Positions 8,610 through 19,153 of a stretch of DNA of 64,000 nucleotides are shown here, one piece after another; the first letter of the stretch is position 1, and the number at the start of each line of letters is the position of its first letter. The notes under the pieces are model-generated. The model ran no database searches, had not been told where the DNA came from, and saw only the letters and a program-made list of their open reading frames with translations. Location of the stretch: NCBI GenBank assembly GCA_022823505.1, contig JAJEIA010000077.1, positions 1 through 64,000 of the forward strand, written 5' to 3'. A program made the position numbers and the translations under genes. The stretch is from Dehalococcoidia bacterium. GTDB lineage: Bacteria; Chloroflexota; Dehalococcoidia; Lucifugimonadales; UBA3495.

Positions 8610-9757
8610 CCAGCAAAGTTACGGTCCTAGACGTAGAAACGACAGGCGTGGGAAACAGAGACCGTATCGTCGAGATAGCCACTCTAACGCTCGATGCGGC
8701 AACCGGAGAAGTTCTGGACCGCTTCGAGACTTTGATCAATCCGCAACGCGACATAGGTCCGACTTCGATCCACGGCGTCTCCGCCAGCATGGTCGAACTC
8801 GCTCCCACCTTTGGCGAAGTCGCCTACGCTATCGCACGGAGATTAGACGGTAGCATCCTCGTAGCGCACAATCTAGCGTTCGATGCCAGATTTTTGCAAA
8901 ATGAGTTCGAAAGACTGAGAGGACGATTCGACCCGGGCAATGGGTTTTGTACTTTGCAGGCGACAGGTATGAAACTTGCGGCAGCTTGCGAATCCCTAGG
9001 AGTGATGATCAACAACGCACATCAAGCCGCGGGTGATGTCGAAGCGACGGCGATGTTGGCAATGAAGTGCGGGTTACCGTGGGAAAATTGCGAACCTGCT
9101 ACCGCTGAATGGAAGGGTACAGAAAACCACAAACGAACCGTCGTGCGGGCGGCATATGAGACAGAAGAACGGGATGTGACATCGCACTTGCTGGACTTTA
9201 CGGACATCAGTTTTCTCACGGACCGTCGCCTGATTTACGCAGACGCATTAGATCACGCGCTGAACGACCATGAACTCGACGCTGATGAACGAGCCTCGCT
9301 ATCGGAATTGGCACGTCGCCTTGGACTTCGCACTGAACAAGTTGAAAGCATTCACCGCCAATACCTAGAAAGTATCATAACGGCGGCGCAGCGAGACGGC
9401 AGAATTTCCGAAGCAGAGCACACCATCATCACGCGGATGATATCGTCTCTAGGGATACACGACGTTTTAGTTCCTCCCATCACCGATACCGTATCTACCG
9501 CAAGCCACGTTCAGCCGACAACCATTTGTTTTACTGGAGAAGTGGTAATCAGCGGCCGCACCTACACTAGAGTTCACATGGAAGCGGTAGCGGCTCTACA
9601 CGGTATTACGCCAAAAAACGCAGTGTCTAGAAACTGCGATTTGCTGGTCGCAGCTGATCCTGCCAGCAACTCAGGGAAAGCGCGGCGCGCACGCGATTTG
9701 AACATCCCAATCATCGGTGCGGTAGAATTTTTGGAAATGTTCGGTACGGAAAGCTAA
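8606..9757 (+). CDS. DnaQ-like 3'-5' exonuclease with helical middle and BRCT domain
   Basis: 383 residues in three parts. Residues 1-165 are a DEDDh exonuclease: DVETTG (D9, E11; ExoI), HNLAFDARFL (about 90-99; ExoII) and HQAAGDVEAT (about 137-146; ExoIII), all catalytic residues kept. Residues about 190-285 are helical and TerB-like (HELDADERASL, RDGRISEAEH). Residues about 300-380 are a BRCT domain (TICFTGEV at its start). DinG/PolC-type exonuclease-BRCT proteins process DNA ends. It is coupled to the zinc-module gene upstream and convergent with ligA, which also ends in a BRCT domain. The low G+C suggests transfer. Confidence 0.85.
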   Translation: MTSKVTVLDVETTGVGNRDRIVEIATLTLDAATGEVLDRFETLINPQRDIGPTSIHGVSASMVELAPTFGEVAYAIARRLDGSILVAHNLAFDARFLQNEFERLRGRFDPGNGFCTLQATGMKLAAACESLGVMINNAHQAAGDVEATAMLAMKCGLPWENCEPATAEWKGTENHKRTVVRAAYETEERDVTSHLLDFTDISFLTDRRLIYADALDHALNDHELDADERASLSELARRLGLRTEQVESIHRQYLESIITAAQRDGRISEAEHTIITRMISSLGIHDVLVPPITDTVSTASHVQPTTICFTGEVVISGRTYTRVHMEAVAALHGITPKNAVSRNCDLLVAADPASNSGKARRARDLNIPIIGAVEFLEMFGTES

Positions 9758-9839
9758 AACTTCAAAAACATCCCGCTCGGAAAGACTCTTGCGAATGTTC
9801 CTTCCCTCGTGTGTACGCATTCTGGGTCTCACGAACTCG

Positions 9840-11942
<2,103 letters not shown>

Positions 11943-12064
11943 TCAGAGTTACCGATAGTATAGTCCCGGCGGGCGGGACGATGCACCGCAACCGTGTGCG
12001 ACGTGTTCAGGACTGTTATCCTAGAGACACCATTACATTCACCCATCACCAGGAGGCGACCACC

Positions 12065-12595
12065 ATGCCCGCTGCCGCCGACGGCCTGATTTCGGCCCTG
12101 GAAAACAACTTCACCACCATCGACCTGGCGCTGAGGGACCTGGACGACGACGAGTTCGCGCGCATCCCGGCCGACGATTGCAACTCGGTGGCGTGGATCC
12201 TGTGGCACCTGTCGCGGGTGATCGACTCGTTCATCCACACCCGGCTGCGCGACCTGCCCCAGCTTTGGGACACCAACAACTGGGAGCAGCACTTCGGGAT
12301 GCCGGCCGACGGCGAGAACCGCGGCCTGGGCTGGACGCACCAGATGGTGTGCGACTGGCAGCCGCCGTCGCGCAAGCTGCAGATGGATTACTTCGAGCAG
12401 GTGCGCTCAGCTTTGCGGGAATACCTGCCGGGGCTCACGGAAGCTCAGATGCAGCAGGCGAAGATCATCCCGCCGGTGTCGGAGCCGCGAACGGTGGCAG
12501 CGGCGCTCGGCCAGATGACGTGGGACTGCGTATCCCACGGCGGCCAGATCGCCTTCCTGCGCGGGATGTACAAGGGCATGGGCTGGCACCGGTAG
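12065..12595 (+). CDS. DinB-family protein
   Basis: 176 residues. The DinB/DUF664-like four-helix bundle is shown by NSVAWILWHLSRVIDSF near residues 38-54 and a C-terminal HGGQIAFLRGMYKG, which supply the metal-ligand His residues of this superfamily. Members include mycothiol- and bacillithiol-dependent enzymes, but the substrate here is unknown. The ATG at 12065 is chosen because GGAGG precedes it; an ATG 84 nt upstream is in frame but has no SD. A second DinB-type gene is at 23626-24123. Confidence 0.8.
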   Translation: MPAAADGLISALENNFTTIDLALRDLDDDEFARIPADDCNSVAWILWHLSRVIDSFIHTRLRDLPQLWDTNNWEQHFGMPADGENRGLGWTHQMVCDWQPPSRKLQMDYFEQVRSALREYLPGLTEAQMQQAKIIPPVSEPRTVAAALGQMTWDCVSHGGQIAFLRGMYKGMGWHR

Positions 12596-12622
12596 GCCGG
12601 AGCCAACGAACCGCCCAACCGG

Positions 12623-13087
12623 CTAGCCCCGACGAGGTCGGCCGCGGTCGGCGCTGTCTACCATGATGGTCACCGGGCCGTCGTTCTGCAGGCTGACCTG
12701 CATGTAGGCCTGGAACTCGCCGGTGGCCACGGTGAGGCCGGTCTGGCGGAACATCGCCACGGCCCGTTCGTAGAGGCGGTTGGCCGTTTCGGGGTCGGCG
12801 GCGGCGGTGAAGTCCGGGCGCCGGCCGCGGCGGGTGTCGGCGTGCAGTGTGAACTGGGACACGACCAGGAGATCGCCGCCGGTATCGAGGGCTGACAGGT
12901 TGAAGCGGCCCTGATCGTCGGCGAAGATGCGCATGTTGACGATCTTGTCGACCAGGTAGCGGGCGTCGGCTTCGTCATCGCCCTGTGCGACGCCGAGGAG
13001 GACCACCAGGCCGGGGCCGATGCGTCCGACCGCGGCGTTTTCGATGGTGACGGAGGCCGAGGTCACCCGCTGGATCAGGGCGCGCAT
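12623..13087 (-). CDS. dtd: D-aminoacyl-tRNA deacylase
   Basis: 154 residues, typical for Dtd. It removes D-amino acids (and Gly mischarged on tRNA-Ala) from tRNAs in the cytoplasm. Both active-site signatures are present: SQFTL (about 77-81) and the C-terminal GPVTIMVDS, the Gly-Pro motif that enforces chirality. MRALIQRV is the usual N-terminus. The frame stays open 41 codons further upstream, but those codons lie in a dispersed repeat, so the ATG at 13087 is the start. Confidence 0.95.
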   Translation of the reverse strand: MRALIQRVTSASVTIENAAVGRIGPGLVVLLGVAQGDDEADARYLVDKIVNMRIFADDQGRFNLSALDTGGDLLVVSQFTLHADTRRGRRPDFTAAADPETANRLYERAVAMFRQTGLTVATGEFQAYMQVSLQNDGPVTIMVDSADRGRPRRG

Positions 13088-13109
13088 GGGATCAGCAGTT
13101 GCGCGCGTA

Positions 13110-13225
13110 CCCAGTTTGTCATCGCGAGAAGCATGGCGACGTGGCGATCTCGCTGCCGGAAGAGCCGACCTGTTCGCGCCTGGATTGCCACGCTCCGCTC
13201 GCAATGACATCTTTTACAAACTGGG
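13110..13225. repeat. Family-1 intergenic palindromic repeat (TCATCGCGAG type)
   Basis: The ends CCCAGTTTGT and ACAAACTGGG are inverted repeats. Inside are TCATCGCGAGAAGC and, inverted, GCTCGCAATGACA. The same pattern occurs at 20811, 37431, 38653 and 49957. No protein is encoded; it lies upstream of dtd. Confidence 0.8.
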
Positions 13226-13329
13226 CACTCATCAGCATGCTTCCAACCTATGTTGATACTGCAATAACGTGCTATGCCACTGCTACTGGGTTGGCGATTT
13301 CGGGATTCCCGATATCAGAGTTACCGGAA

Positions 13330-13680
13330 CTACGACTGTTCCAATAAAGGCAGAAGTTTGTTCAGCAGTGCCTCAACGTCGTCCAGGCTTTCCGAGACCT
13401 CGGAGGCGTGCATCGTGTTTTCGTAAAAATTCTCGTGGAGTGCACTGGCGGTGTTGAACCGGCGACGGATTTCGCCGTCGCCGGTCTCGGCCCTCAGCCG
13501 GCTGACTGTGATGAGGTGGTGCCGATGCCGGCTGTGTTCCCATCCGCGTTGTTCGGCGAGCGCTTTGAGGATCTGGACAGAAGCGCCCCAGCCTTTTTCG
13601 GAGGCCTGGGGCAGATCGCCATCCGCCCATTCCCTTCTGGCCTGCGCCAGGAAATGTTCGCTGGCTTGTTGATACCTCAC
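13330..13680 (-). CDS. HEPN/PaREP1-like small protein
   Basis: 116 residues, all-helical. The segment ADGDLPQASEKGWGA followed by LKALAEQRGWEH fits PaREP1-type HEPN proteins. It carries R45-x6-H52, the arrangement of the HEPN ribonuclease motif. The second half (HENFYENTMHASEV, ending LLNKLLPLLEQS) aligns with the B-type proteins at 24846-26001 in this window. Start is a GTG; an in-frame stop lies just upstream. No A-type partner is next to it. Function is not established; RNA cleavage or a regulatory role is inferred from the fold only. Confidence 0.65.
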   Translation of the reverse strand: MRYQQASEHFLAQARREWADGDLPQASEKGWGASVQILKALAEQRGWEHSRHRHHLITVSRLRAETGDGEIRRRFNTASALHENFYENTMHASEVSESLDDVEALLNKLLPLLEQS

Positions 13681-13913
13681 GGGTGGTCACGTGTGGGTTC
13701 TCCTATTGTTCCGGAATATTAGCGGGTCAAGTCTGATCGGACAATGGAGCGGCCGGAGCCCTGGTGAGGCTGTTGCGTCTCTGGTATCGGTGCTCTCCCA
13801 CTGCGTGACCCTGTTGGTGGGTGGTTTCGTTGGCGTTCTGACCGGGCTTTGCGAGGTTCTCGCGGCAATAATCCCCGGTGTCTCCGGGTTGTTACTGGCT
13901 GCACCAATGGAAA

Positions 13914-13935
13914 GGCCGCACCCTGGAGTGCGGCC
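13914..13935 (-). terminator. Perfect 8-bp hairpin after fmdB
   Basis: GGCCGCAC and GTGCGGCC enclose a 6-nt loop, 27 bp beyond the fmdB stop. On the minus strand the stem is followed by CTTTCC, a weak U-tract, so a terminator is likely but not certain. Confidence 0.6.
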
Positions 13936-13962
13936 CGATTGTTCGTGTTGCCGGGGGGTTGA

Positions 13963-14304
13963 TCAGGCGGAGTCGCCGGCGGCTGCGGCGGCCGGGGCGG
14001 GTGAATCCGAGGAAGATGACGATCCGGAGTCGCCGGACGAACTGTCGCCGCTGCTGCCGTTGGACGAAGTCGACTTCGATTCGGTGGTCGACTCCTTGCT
14101 GTCTTCCTTCTCGACGGGGCGCTTGGGTCGACCGTAGTCGGTGGTGTAGAAGCCGCTGCCCTTGTATATCACCGGCACGGCGTGGAACACCCGCTGTCCG
14201 GCGCCGCCGCACGATGGACACTCTCCCTGTCCGGCCTCACTGAATTTCTGCACCAACTCGAACTCGTTTGAGCACTCCGTACAGCGATAATCGTAGCGCG
14301 GCAA
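13963..14304 (-). CDS. FmdB-family zinc ribbon protein
   Basis: 113 residues. The N-terminal zinc ribbon PRYDYRCTEC...CPSCG holds four cysteines, as in the FmdB/CxxC_CXXC_SSSS family. The tail after about residue 60 is low-complexity Ser/Gly/Asp, ending in Ala. The start is taken as TTG at 14304 because PRYDYRC is the conserved N-terminus and GGGAGG lies 7 nt before it; a longer frame exists upstream but is not conserved-looking. FmdB proteins are proposed regulators; function is not proven. It follows rpsU on the same strand. Confidence 0.9.
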   Translation of the reverse strand: MPRYDYRCTECSNEFELVQKFSEAGQGECPSCGGAGQRVFHAVPVIYKGSGFYTTDYGRPKRPVEKEDSKESTTESKSTSSNGSSGDSSSGDSGSSSSSDSPAPAAAAAGDSA

Positions 14305-14449
14305 AACTGCCCTCCCTGGTGTGAAGAACGCCGCCGGGCACATTGGTGCCCCGGCCGGCCCATTCCATGTGTAACGCGGGCGGAGTCTAGCACCGCGCCC
14401 GCAACCGGTCAATTTGCGCCGGCTGACCTGGGGTCAGCCTCGCGGTGGC

Positions 14450-14635
14450 CTACCGCCGCTGCCGTCGGCGTCGCCGGGCCGCCCGCTGGGCCCCCAGACG
14501 CTCCTTCTGCGCCTGGGAGCGGAAGAACCGGCGGTCCTTCAGTTCGCGCAGGATGCCGGCGTGCTGTACAGACGCCCGGAATCGATTCACCAGGCTCTCT
14601 GGGGTTTCGCCATCTCGCGGCGTTACGTAAGCCAT
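14450..14635 (-). CDS. rpsU: 30S ribosomal protein bS21
   Basis: 61 residues, the size of bS21. Typical features are the opening with ESLVNRFRASVQ, the ILRELKDRRFF segment and the very basic C-terminal tail (RRRRRQRR). bS21 sits on the small subunit near the anti-SD end of 16S rRNA and helps initiation. A GGGAG SD precedes the ATG. Confidence 0.95.
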   Translation of the reverse strand: MAYVTPRDGETPESLVNRFRASVQHAGILRELKDRRFFRSQAQKERLGAQRAARRRRRQRR

Positions 14636-14680
14636 GCAATGCTCCCGTTTAGGTGATTCAGGATACTTTCTAGTAGGCCT

Positions 14681-14710
14681 GACTATAACACGCCCGTGCG
14701 GAACCCGGCA
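14681..14710 (-). promoter_or_regulatory. Probable rpsU promoter
   Basis: On the minus strand TTGCCG (14710-14705) and TATAGT (14686-14681) are separated by 18 bp, about 45 nt upstream of the rpsU start. Confidence 0.5.
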
Positions 14711-14743
14711 AACGCAGGGCCGACACCGGACGGGTGATCCAGA

Positions 14744-15448
14744 TCAGTTCGACGCCGCGCCGTCGACGGATGCGATGCGCCCGTCGGCCATCTGGAGGCG
14801 ACGGTCGGCCATGTCGGCCAACAGCAGGTCGTGGGTGGCGGTGACGACGGTGACGCCGCGACTGGCGCCAATGTCGCGCATGATGCCGCCGATGGTCTGG
14901 CCGGTGACGCTGTCCAGCTCACCGGTGGGTTCGTCGGCGAAGAGCACGGACGGGTCGGCGACCAGGGCGCGGGCGATGGCGACGCGCTGCTGCTCGCCGC
15001 CGGAAAGCTCGTAGGGTCGATGGCCGGAGCGGCCGGTGAGACCCACCAGGTCCAGGGCCTCGTTGGCGCGGCGGCGGCGGTCACGCCAGGACACGCCGGC
15101 GATGTGCAGGGGCAGCTCGACGTTTTCGAAGGCGGACAGCAGGGGGATCAGCCCGAAGGACTGAAACACGAAGCCAATCTTCTCACGGCGGAGGCCAACC
15201 AGGTCACGTTCCGGCATCTCGGACAGCTCGCGTCCTTCGAACCACACCTTGCCGGAGCTGGGGCGGTCGAGTCCCGCCAGCAGGTTGAGCAGGGTGGTCT
15301 TGCCCGACCCGGAGCGGCCCACCAGGGCGACGAATTCGCCGGGCGCGATGCTGACCGTGACCTCGTTGACTGCGCGGACGGCGCTGTCTCCTTCGCCGAA
15401 CTCGCGGACGACCGATTCCGAGGCCAAAGCCGCCGTCACTGATGACAT
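14744..15448 (-). CDS. ABC transporter ATP-binding protein (LolD/MacB type)
   Basis: 234 residues. Walker A GRSGSGKTT, Q-loop in FVFQSFGLIP, signature LSGGEQQRVAIARAL, Walker B VLFADEPTGELDS and the H-loop in VTATHD are intact. The ADEPTGELD form is typical of LolD/MacB/FtsE-like ATPases that drive mechanotransmission permeases. It starts 9 nt after the coiled-coil membrane protein gene and is third in the operon. No FtsX/MacB-type permease is encoded nearby, so its membrane partner must be elsewhere or be the intervening membrane protein. Confidence 0.93.
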   Translation of the reverse strand: MSSVTAALASESVVREFGEGDSAVRAVNEVTVSIAPGEFVALVGRSGSGKTTLLNLLAGLDRPSSGKVWFEGRELSEMPERDLVGLRREKIGFVFQSFGLIPLLSAFENVELPLHIAGVSWRDRRRRANEALDLVGLTGRSGHRPYELSGGEQQRVAIARALVADPSVLFADEPTGELDSVTGQTIGGIMRDIGASRGVTVVTATHDLLLADMADRRLQMADGRIASVDGAASN

Positions 15449-15457
15449 CGAGGTTAC

Positions 15458-16036
15458 CTACTCCGCGCTGTGGGTTCCATTGCCGTTACGATTTCCCAGC
15501 CGCTCGGCCAGATCCAGAAACCGCGTCATCAGCAAATCTCCCCGTTCTCTTTCGGCCTGCAGCGTGGCCAGAAACTGCTGGCGCTCTCGGCGGTTTTCTT
15601 CCCTTTCGGCATTGAGCAACTCGATCATGTCCTGCTGGAATCTGCGCTGCTCGGCCAGCTCCTGTTCCCGTGCAGCACGCTCCTGCTCCCTGATGGCACG
15701 CTCCTGCTCCCGAGCGATGCGCTCCTGCTCCCGTTCCCGGCGGTCGTCTTCCTCGCGCCGCAAACGGTCCGCCTCCATCTGTCGGGTTTGCATCAAGGTC
15801 CAAAGTGTCAAGAACATATCCAACCCACCAAAAAACGCCAGCCACAGCAATGTAGCGGCAGTGGTGTTTAGAATGGCAGCCGATGTTGTATCAGAGAGCG
15901 CTTCCCCGGCGGCGGCGTAAGACCATAGTGTCAGCCAAAGCACCCCGCCGCCAATCGCAGCAGTCAATACAAAATAGAAAAAGATACCAGCGAAAATCAG
16001 GCGTCGATTTGCTTTCTTGGAATGGCTTTGCTCCAT
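15458..16036 (-). CDS. Two-TM protein with long charged coiled coil
   Basis: 192 residues. Two hydrophobic segments (about 12-42 and 52-80) are followed by a long charged helix with near-repeats REQERIA, REQERAI, REQERAA between about 95 and 130, then more coiled coil to the C-terminus. No known family recognised. It lies between two LolD/MacB-type ATPase genes with short spacers (30 and 9 nt), so it is probably made with them and may be a membrane partner; this is inference from position. Confidence 0.75.
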   Translation of the reverse strand: MEQSHSKKANRRLIFAGIFFYFVLTAAIGGGVLWLTLWSYAAAGEALSDTTSAAILNTTAATLLWLAFFGGLDMFLTLWTLMQTRQMEADRLRREEDDRREREQERIAREQERAIREQERAAREQELAEQRRFQQDMIELLNAEREENRRERQQFLATLQAERERGDLLMTRFLDLAERLGNRNGNGTHSAE

Positions 16037-16066
16037 GGTAGCAGTGGCAGGGTGGTTTGATCCCGA

Positions 16067-17344
16067 TTAAGCCTCCGAACCGGTCTCCCACCTTTCGCGG
16101 CTGCGGTGGGGCGCGGTGGCCGGGCGCAGGGTGATGGAACCGGTATCCTCGTCCATGCCGGCGGTGGCCAGTCCCTCCAGCGACAGCTGCTCCACGTACT
16201 CGCGGGGGAGCTGGAGCCGGCCGGCGCGGTCAACTACCAGGTACTCCTCCTCCTGGCCCTCATCGCCCCGGTAGGAGGACATGAGGTAGGACTCGGAGCC
16301 GATGCGGCCGTCGCGGATGCGCACCACGCGGTCGACCCAACGGGCGATGCCGGCGTAGTGGGTGACGATGATGATGGTCACACCGAACCTCCGGTTGATG
16401 CGCTGGAGCATCCGGAATACGTCCTCGGCCATGTTGGTGTCCAGCTCGCCGGTGGGTTCGTCGGCCAGGAGCAGCGGCGGGTTGTTGGCCAGGGCCACGG
16501 CGATGGCCACGCGCTGCTGCTCGCCGCCGGACAACTCCGACGGATAGCGGCGTGACTTGTCAGACATCTGCAGGGCATCCAGCAGTTCCTCGGCGCGTTC
16601 CCGGCGCTGTCTCTTGCCGGTTCCGGCGATCGCCTGGGGCAGCTCGATGTTGTCGCGCACGCTGAGGTACGGCACCAGGTTTCGGCCGGTGGCCTGCCAG
16701 ACGAACCCGACCTCGCGGCGGCGATAGGCCACCAGATCCTGGTCCGTGATGTCCAGCAGGTCGCGCTCGCCCACACGGATGCGGCCGGCCGAGGGGCGCT
16801 CGAGGCCGGCCAGGATGTTCAGCAGCGTGGTCTTGCCGGAACCGCTGGCGCCGACGATGCCGATCAGTTCTCCGGACCGCACCTCGAGGTCGACGCCGCG
16901 CAGGGCGACCACTTCCAGGTCGGCCGGCTTGTAAATCTTGAAGAGGTCGTTGGCCTCGACGTAAGCCGGCGTGCTCACATCCTCGTCGTCGACGTCCTCC
17001 CAGGGCTCGGGGGCGGGAGCGGGAGGGACGGGCCTCGCCCCGTTATCGGACGGGGGGCGCGCCGGCGCCGCCGCGACCACCGGGGATTCCGCCGCCGGCG
17101 CATCGGACGCGTCAACAGGCGGCGCCGGAGCCTCGGAGACTTCCTCCACAGGAACCGGAGGGGTATCTGCCACGGGCGGCTCAGGGGTATCCGCTACGGG
17201 CGTCGGAGGAGTGTCGGCCACCGCGACGGTCTCCTCGGCGGCGTCCGCCGCGGGTTGCTGGGGGGCCAACCGGGCGCGACGCTCGGGCGGCATGAACTGG
17301 CGAGCGTACTCGTCAGCAGGATTATCTTGGGGCGATTCGGACAT
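16067..17344 (-). CDS. ABC transporter ATP-binding protein with Pro/Ala-rich N-terminal extension
   Basis: 425 residues. The ATPase core (about 125-345) has GASGSGKTT, FVWQATGRN, LSGGEQQRVAIAVAL, LLLADEPTGELDT and IIIVTHYAG. Ahead of it is about 110 residues of low-complexity Pro/Ala/Val/Glu with repeated VADTPP-like units, probably disordered. About 60 residues after the core are unlike usual LolD proteins. The ATG at 17344 is preferred to a TTG 15 nt upstream. First gene of a three-gene minus-strand operon with another ATPase but no permease. Confidence 0.9.
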   Translation of the reverse strand: MSESPQDNPADEYARQFMPPERRARLAPQQPAADAAEETVAVADTPPTPVADTPEPPVADTPPVPVEEVSEAPAPPVDASDAPAAESPVVAAAPARPPSDNGARPVPPAPAPEPWEDVDDEDVSTPAYVEANDLFKIYKPADLEVVALRGVDLEVRSGELIGIVGASGSGKTTLLNILAGLERPSAGRIRVGERDLLDITDQDLVAYRRREVGFVWQATGRNLVPYLSVRDNIELPQAIAGTGKRQRRERAEELLDALQMSDKSRRYPSELSGGEQQRVAIAVALANNPPLLLADEPTGELDTNMAEDVFRMLQRINRRFGVTIIIVTHYAGIARWVDRVVRIRDGRIGSESYLMSSYRGDEGQEEEYLVVDRAGRLQLPREYVEQLSLEGLATAGMDEDTGSITLRPATAPHRSRERWETGSEA

Positions 17345-17385
17345 TCTGGACCATCTCAACAGACATATTGCGACAAACCCACGGC

Positions 17386-17391
17386 ATTATA
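17386..17391 (-). promoter_or_regulatory. -10 box of the ABC operon
   Basis: A perfect TATAAT on the minus strand, about 40 nt upstream of the ATG at 17344. No convincing -35 box was seen. Confidence 0.4.
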
Positions 17392-17483
17392 ACGCGCAAT
17401 GCGGGAGCATGGCACGGCCAAAACGGGACAGGGCGAGCCCAATGGCCCGCCCCGTCCCAAAGCCTGCCGGAGTATGGACAGGA

Positions 17484-18359
17484 CTATTGGGGCTTGCGCG
17501 CCGACACCTTGACGCTGGCGACGTTCAGGGGAACGTCATCCTCGTCCAGGCGGATGGACTCGTCGATGGTCGCGATGTCCACGAATCCGGCGGATTCCAT
17601 GCGGGCCAGATAGGTGCCGCGATACTCGGCGCCGCCGATGCAGGAGGCCCAGGCTTCGGCGTCGGTGAGACGCGGGCCGTCCTCGGTCAGCGCGAGCATG
17701 TCGGAGACGTGGAGCCGCCCGCCCGGGGTCAGGACGCGGAAGGCTTCCCGGAACACGGCGTCCTTGTCGGGGGACAGACAGATGACGCAGTTGCTGATCA
17801 CCACGTTTATGCTGGCGTCGGGCAGGGGAATGTCCTCGAGGTGGCCCTTCACAAACTCGACGTTGGTGACGCCCATGCGGTCGCGGTTGGCGTTGGCCAG
17901 CGCGAGCATCTCGGGGGTCATGTCCAGGCCGAAGACCCGGCCGGACTCGCCAACCTGCTCGGCGGCGATGAAGCAGTCGATGCCTCCGCCGGAGCCGAGG
18001 TCGAGCACGGTTTCGCCGGGGCGCAGGTCGGCCAGGGCGGTGGGGTTGCCGCAGCCGGCCGAGGCGGCCATTGCCTCCACGGGCAGGCCCTGGAGCTGGG
18101 CCTCGTTGTACAGGGCCATGGCGCGCTCGGTGTCGGCGGGTCCGCAACAGACGACGGCGGCAGGGCCGCAACCGCAGGCCACGGCGTCGTGCCCGCAGTC
18201 GTCAGCGCCGCAGGTGCCGTGGCCGCAGTTTTCGGCGCCGCAGCCGACGCCCTGGGCCGGCGTCACGTCGGTAAGCTCGATCACCCGCAGGGCGCGCTGG
18301 CCATAGTGGTCCTGGACGGCCTGGCGGATTTCGTCGGTATTGTTCGGTACGGTCGTCAT
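17484..18359 (-). CDS. arsM: Arsenite S-adenosylmethionine methyltransferase ArsM
   Basis: 291 residues. ArsM methylates As(III) using SAM in the cytoplasm. Diagnostic features are SAGCGNP, VLDLGSGGGIDCF (SAM motif I), NCVICLSPDK and ASCIGGA, which supply the conserved cysteines. An unusual Cys-rich segment lies near the N-terminus: C40, C45, C50, C55, C62, C64, C71 and C72, with two His, before the usual CC motif; it could trap arsenite or another metal. Start ATG 18359 is set by GGGAGG just upstream. No arsR is adjacent. Confidence 0.92.
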   Translation of the reverse strand: MTTVPNNTDEIRQAVQDHYGQRALRVIELTDVTPAQGVGCGAENCGHGTCGADDCGHDAVACGCGPAAVVCCGPADTERAMALYNEAQLQGLPVEAMAASAGCGNPTALADLRPGETVLDLGSGGGIDCFIAAEQVGESGRVFGLDMTPEMLALANANRDRMGVTNVEFVKGHLEDIPLPDASINVVISNCVICLSPDKDAVFREAFRVLTPGGRLHVSDMLALTEDGPRLTDAEAWASCIGGAEYRGTYLARMESAGFVDIATIDESIRLDEDDVPLNVASVKVSARKPQ

Positions 18360-18469
18360 CGGCGCCTCCCGGTGGTTGGGATCTGCTGGTGGTATTTGGG
18401 TAATGCTACGCCGGCCGGGGGCGGGCGTCAAACGGGTTCACTTCTCAGTCGTTCCGGCTGGCGTGAGTC

Positions 18470-18574
18470 GTCAGAATCAGGATTTTCGAGATTTGCGGAT
18501 TATCAGGATTGGAGCCGTTACGCGATGGAAATCTCTCGATCATGATGGTCGTAAGTTCCCGCGAATCCTGACTG
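18470..18574. repeat. Family-2 palindromic repeat (TCAGAATCAGGATT type)
   Basis: The left end GTCAGAATCAGGATT is inverted as GAATCCTGACT at the right end about 105 bp away. Related elements are at 34686, 36351, 44268 and 61517. Internal half-sites CAGGATT and ATCTC recur. No coding capacity. Confidence 0.75.
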
Positions 18575-18682
18575 TGACACCACCGGCCGTAAACTGGGTA
18601 CGCATGAGGTCTCAGTTTGGCGGATACAATTGAAACGGATGTTGCCTCGTTGGAAGGCGTAAGGCCGTGTGCGAGGACCGAG

Positions 18683-19153
18683 ATGACTACCATTGATCAC
18701 GGGGAAATGAGCGGTGAAACCGTTCCTTTATCGGCGACAAAATGGGTGACGCCTGATTTGCTACGGTATCTTCGGATTTATCATTGCGACATTGTGGTTG
18801 ATCGGAGAACCCATCTCAGTCGCGGATACGTCGAAGAGATCAGGCGAGCGGAAGATCTGGGCATTGTTCGCCGCAATTCCGATATGGAAATAGCCAATTC
18901 CCTGGTAACGCTGCGCGGCTACCGGGAAACAGATGGTGTGCGTGTGTGGGCTGTATTCGAAGCTTCGGTGAGTATCCATGACATCCATGTCGAACTGGTA
19001 CGCCAGCGCGCGGATATTCTGGCTGTCGTTTACAGTGAGCCGGCCCTGGCTGTGATCGTCGGCGAAAGCATCCAACCATCCGGTCTGTTGCGTGCAGCCG
19101 CCCTTGGCGTGACCTTATTTACCGCTCCTCACCGGAAAGCGTCTTGGGCCTAA
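18683..19153 (+). CDS. PD-(D/E)XK-like protein lacking the usual Lys
   Basis: 156 residues. The helix YVEEIRRAEDLGI, the strand VWAVFEAS and the HDIHVELVRQRADIL helix, then AVIVGESI, fit a restriction-endonuclease-like core in which the ExK motif reads E-A-S. The protein at 51014-51661 has the same layout (AVEISFTADKRD). So a nuclease-fold protein with doubtful catalysis is my reading, with moderate confidence. A TTG 66 nt upstream is in frame; the ATG at 18683 has a GAGG nearby and is chosen. G+C is low relative to neighbours. Confidence 0.55.
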   Translation: MTTIDHGEMSGETVPLSATKWVTPDLLRYLRIYHCDIVVDRRTHLSRGYVEEIRRAEDLGIVRRNSDMEIANSLVTLRGYRETDGVRVWAVFEASVSIHDIHVELVRQRADILAVVYSEPALAVIVGESIQPSGLLRAAALGVTLFTAPHRKASWA

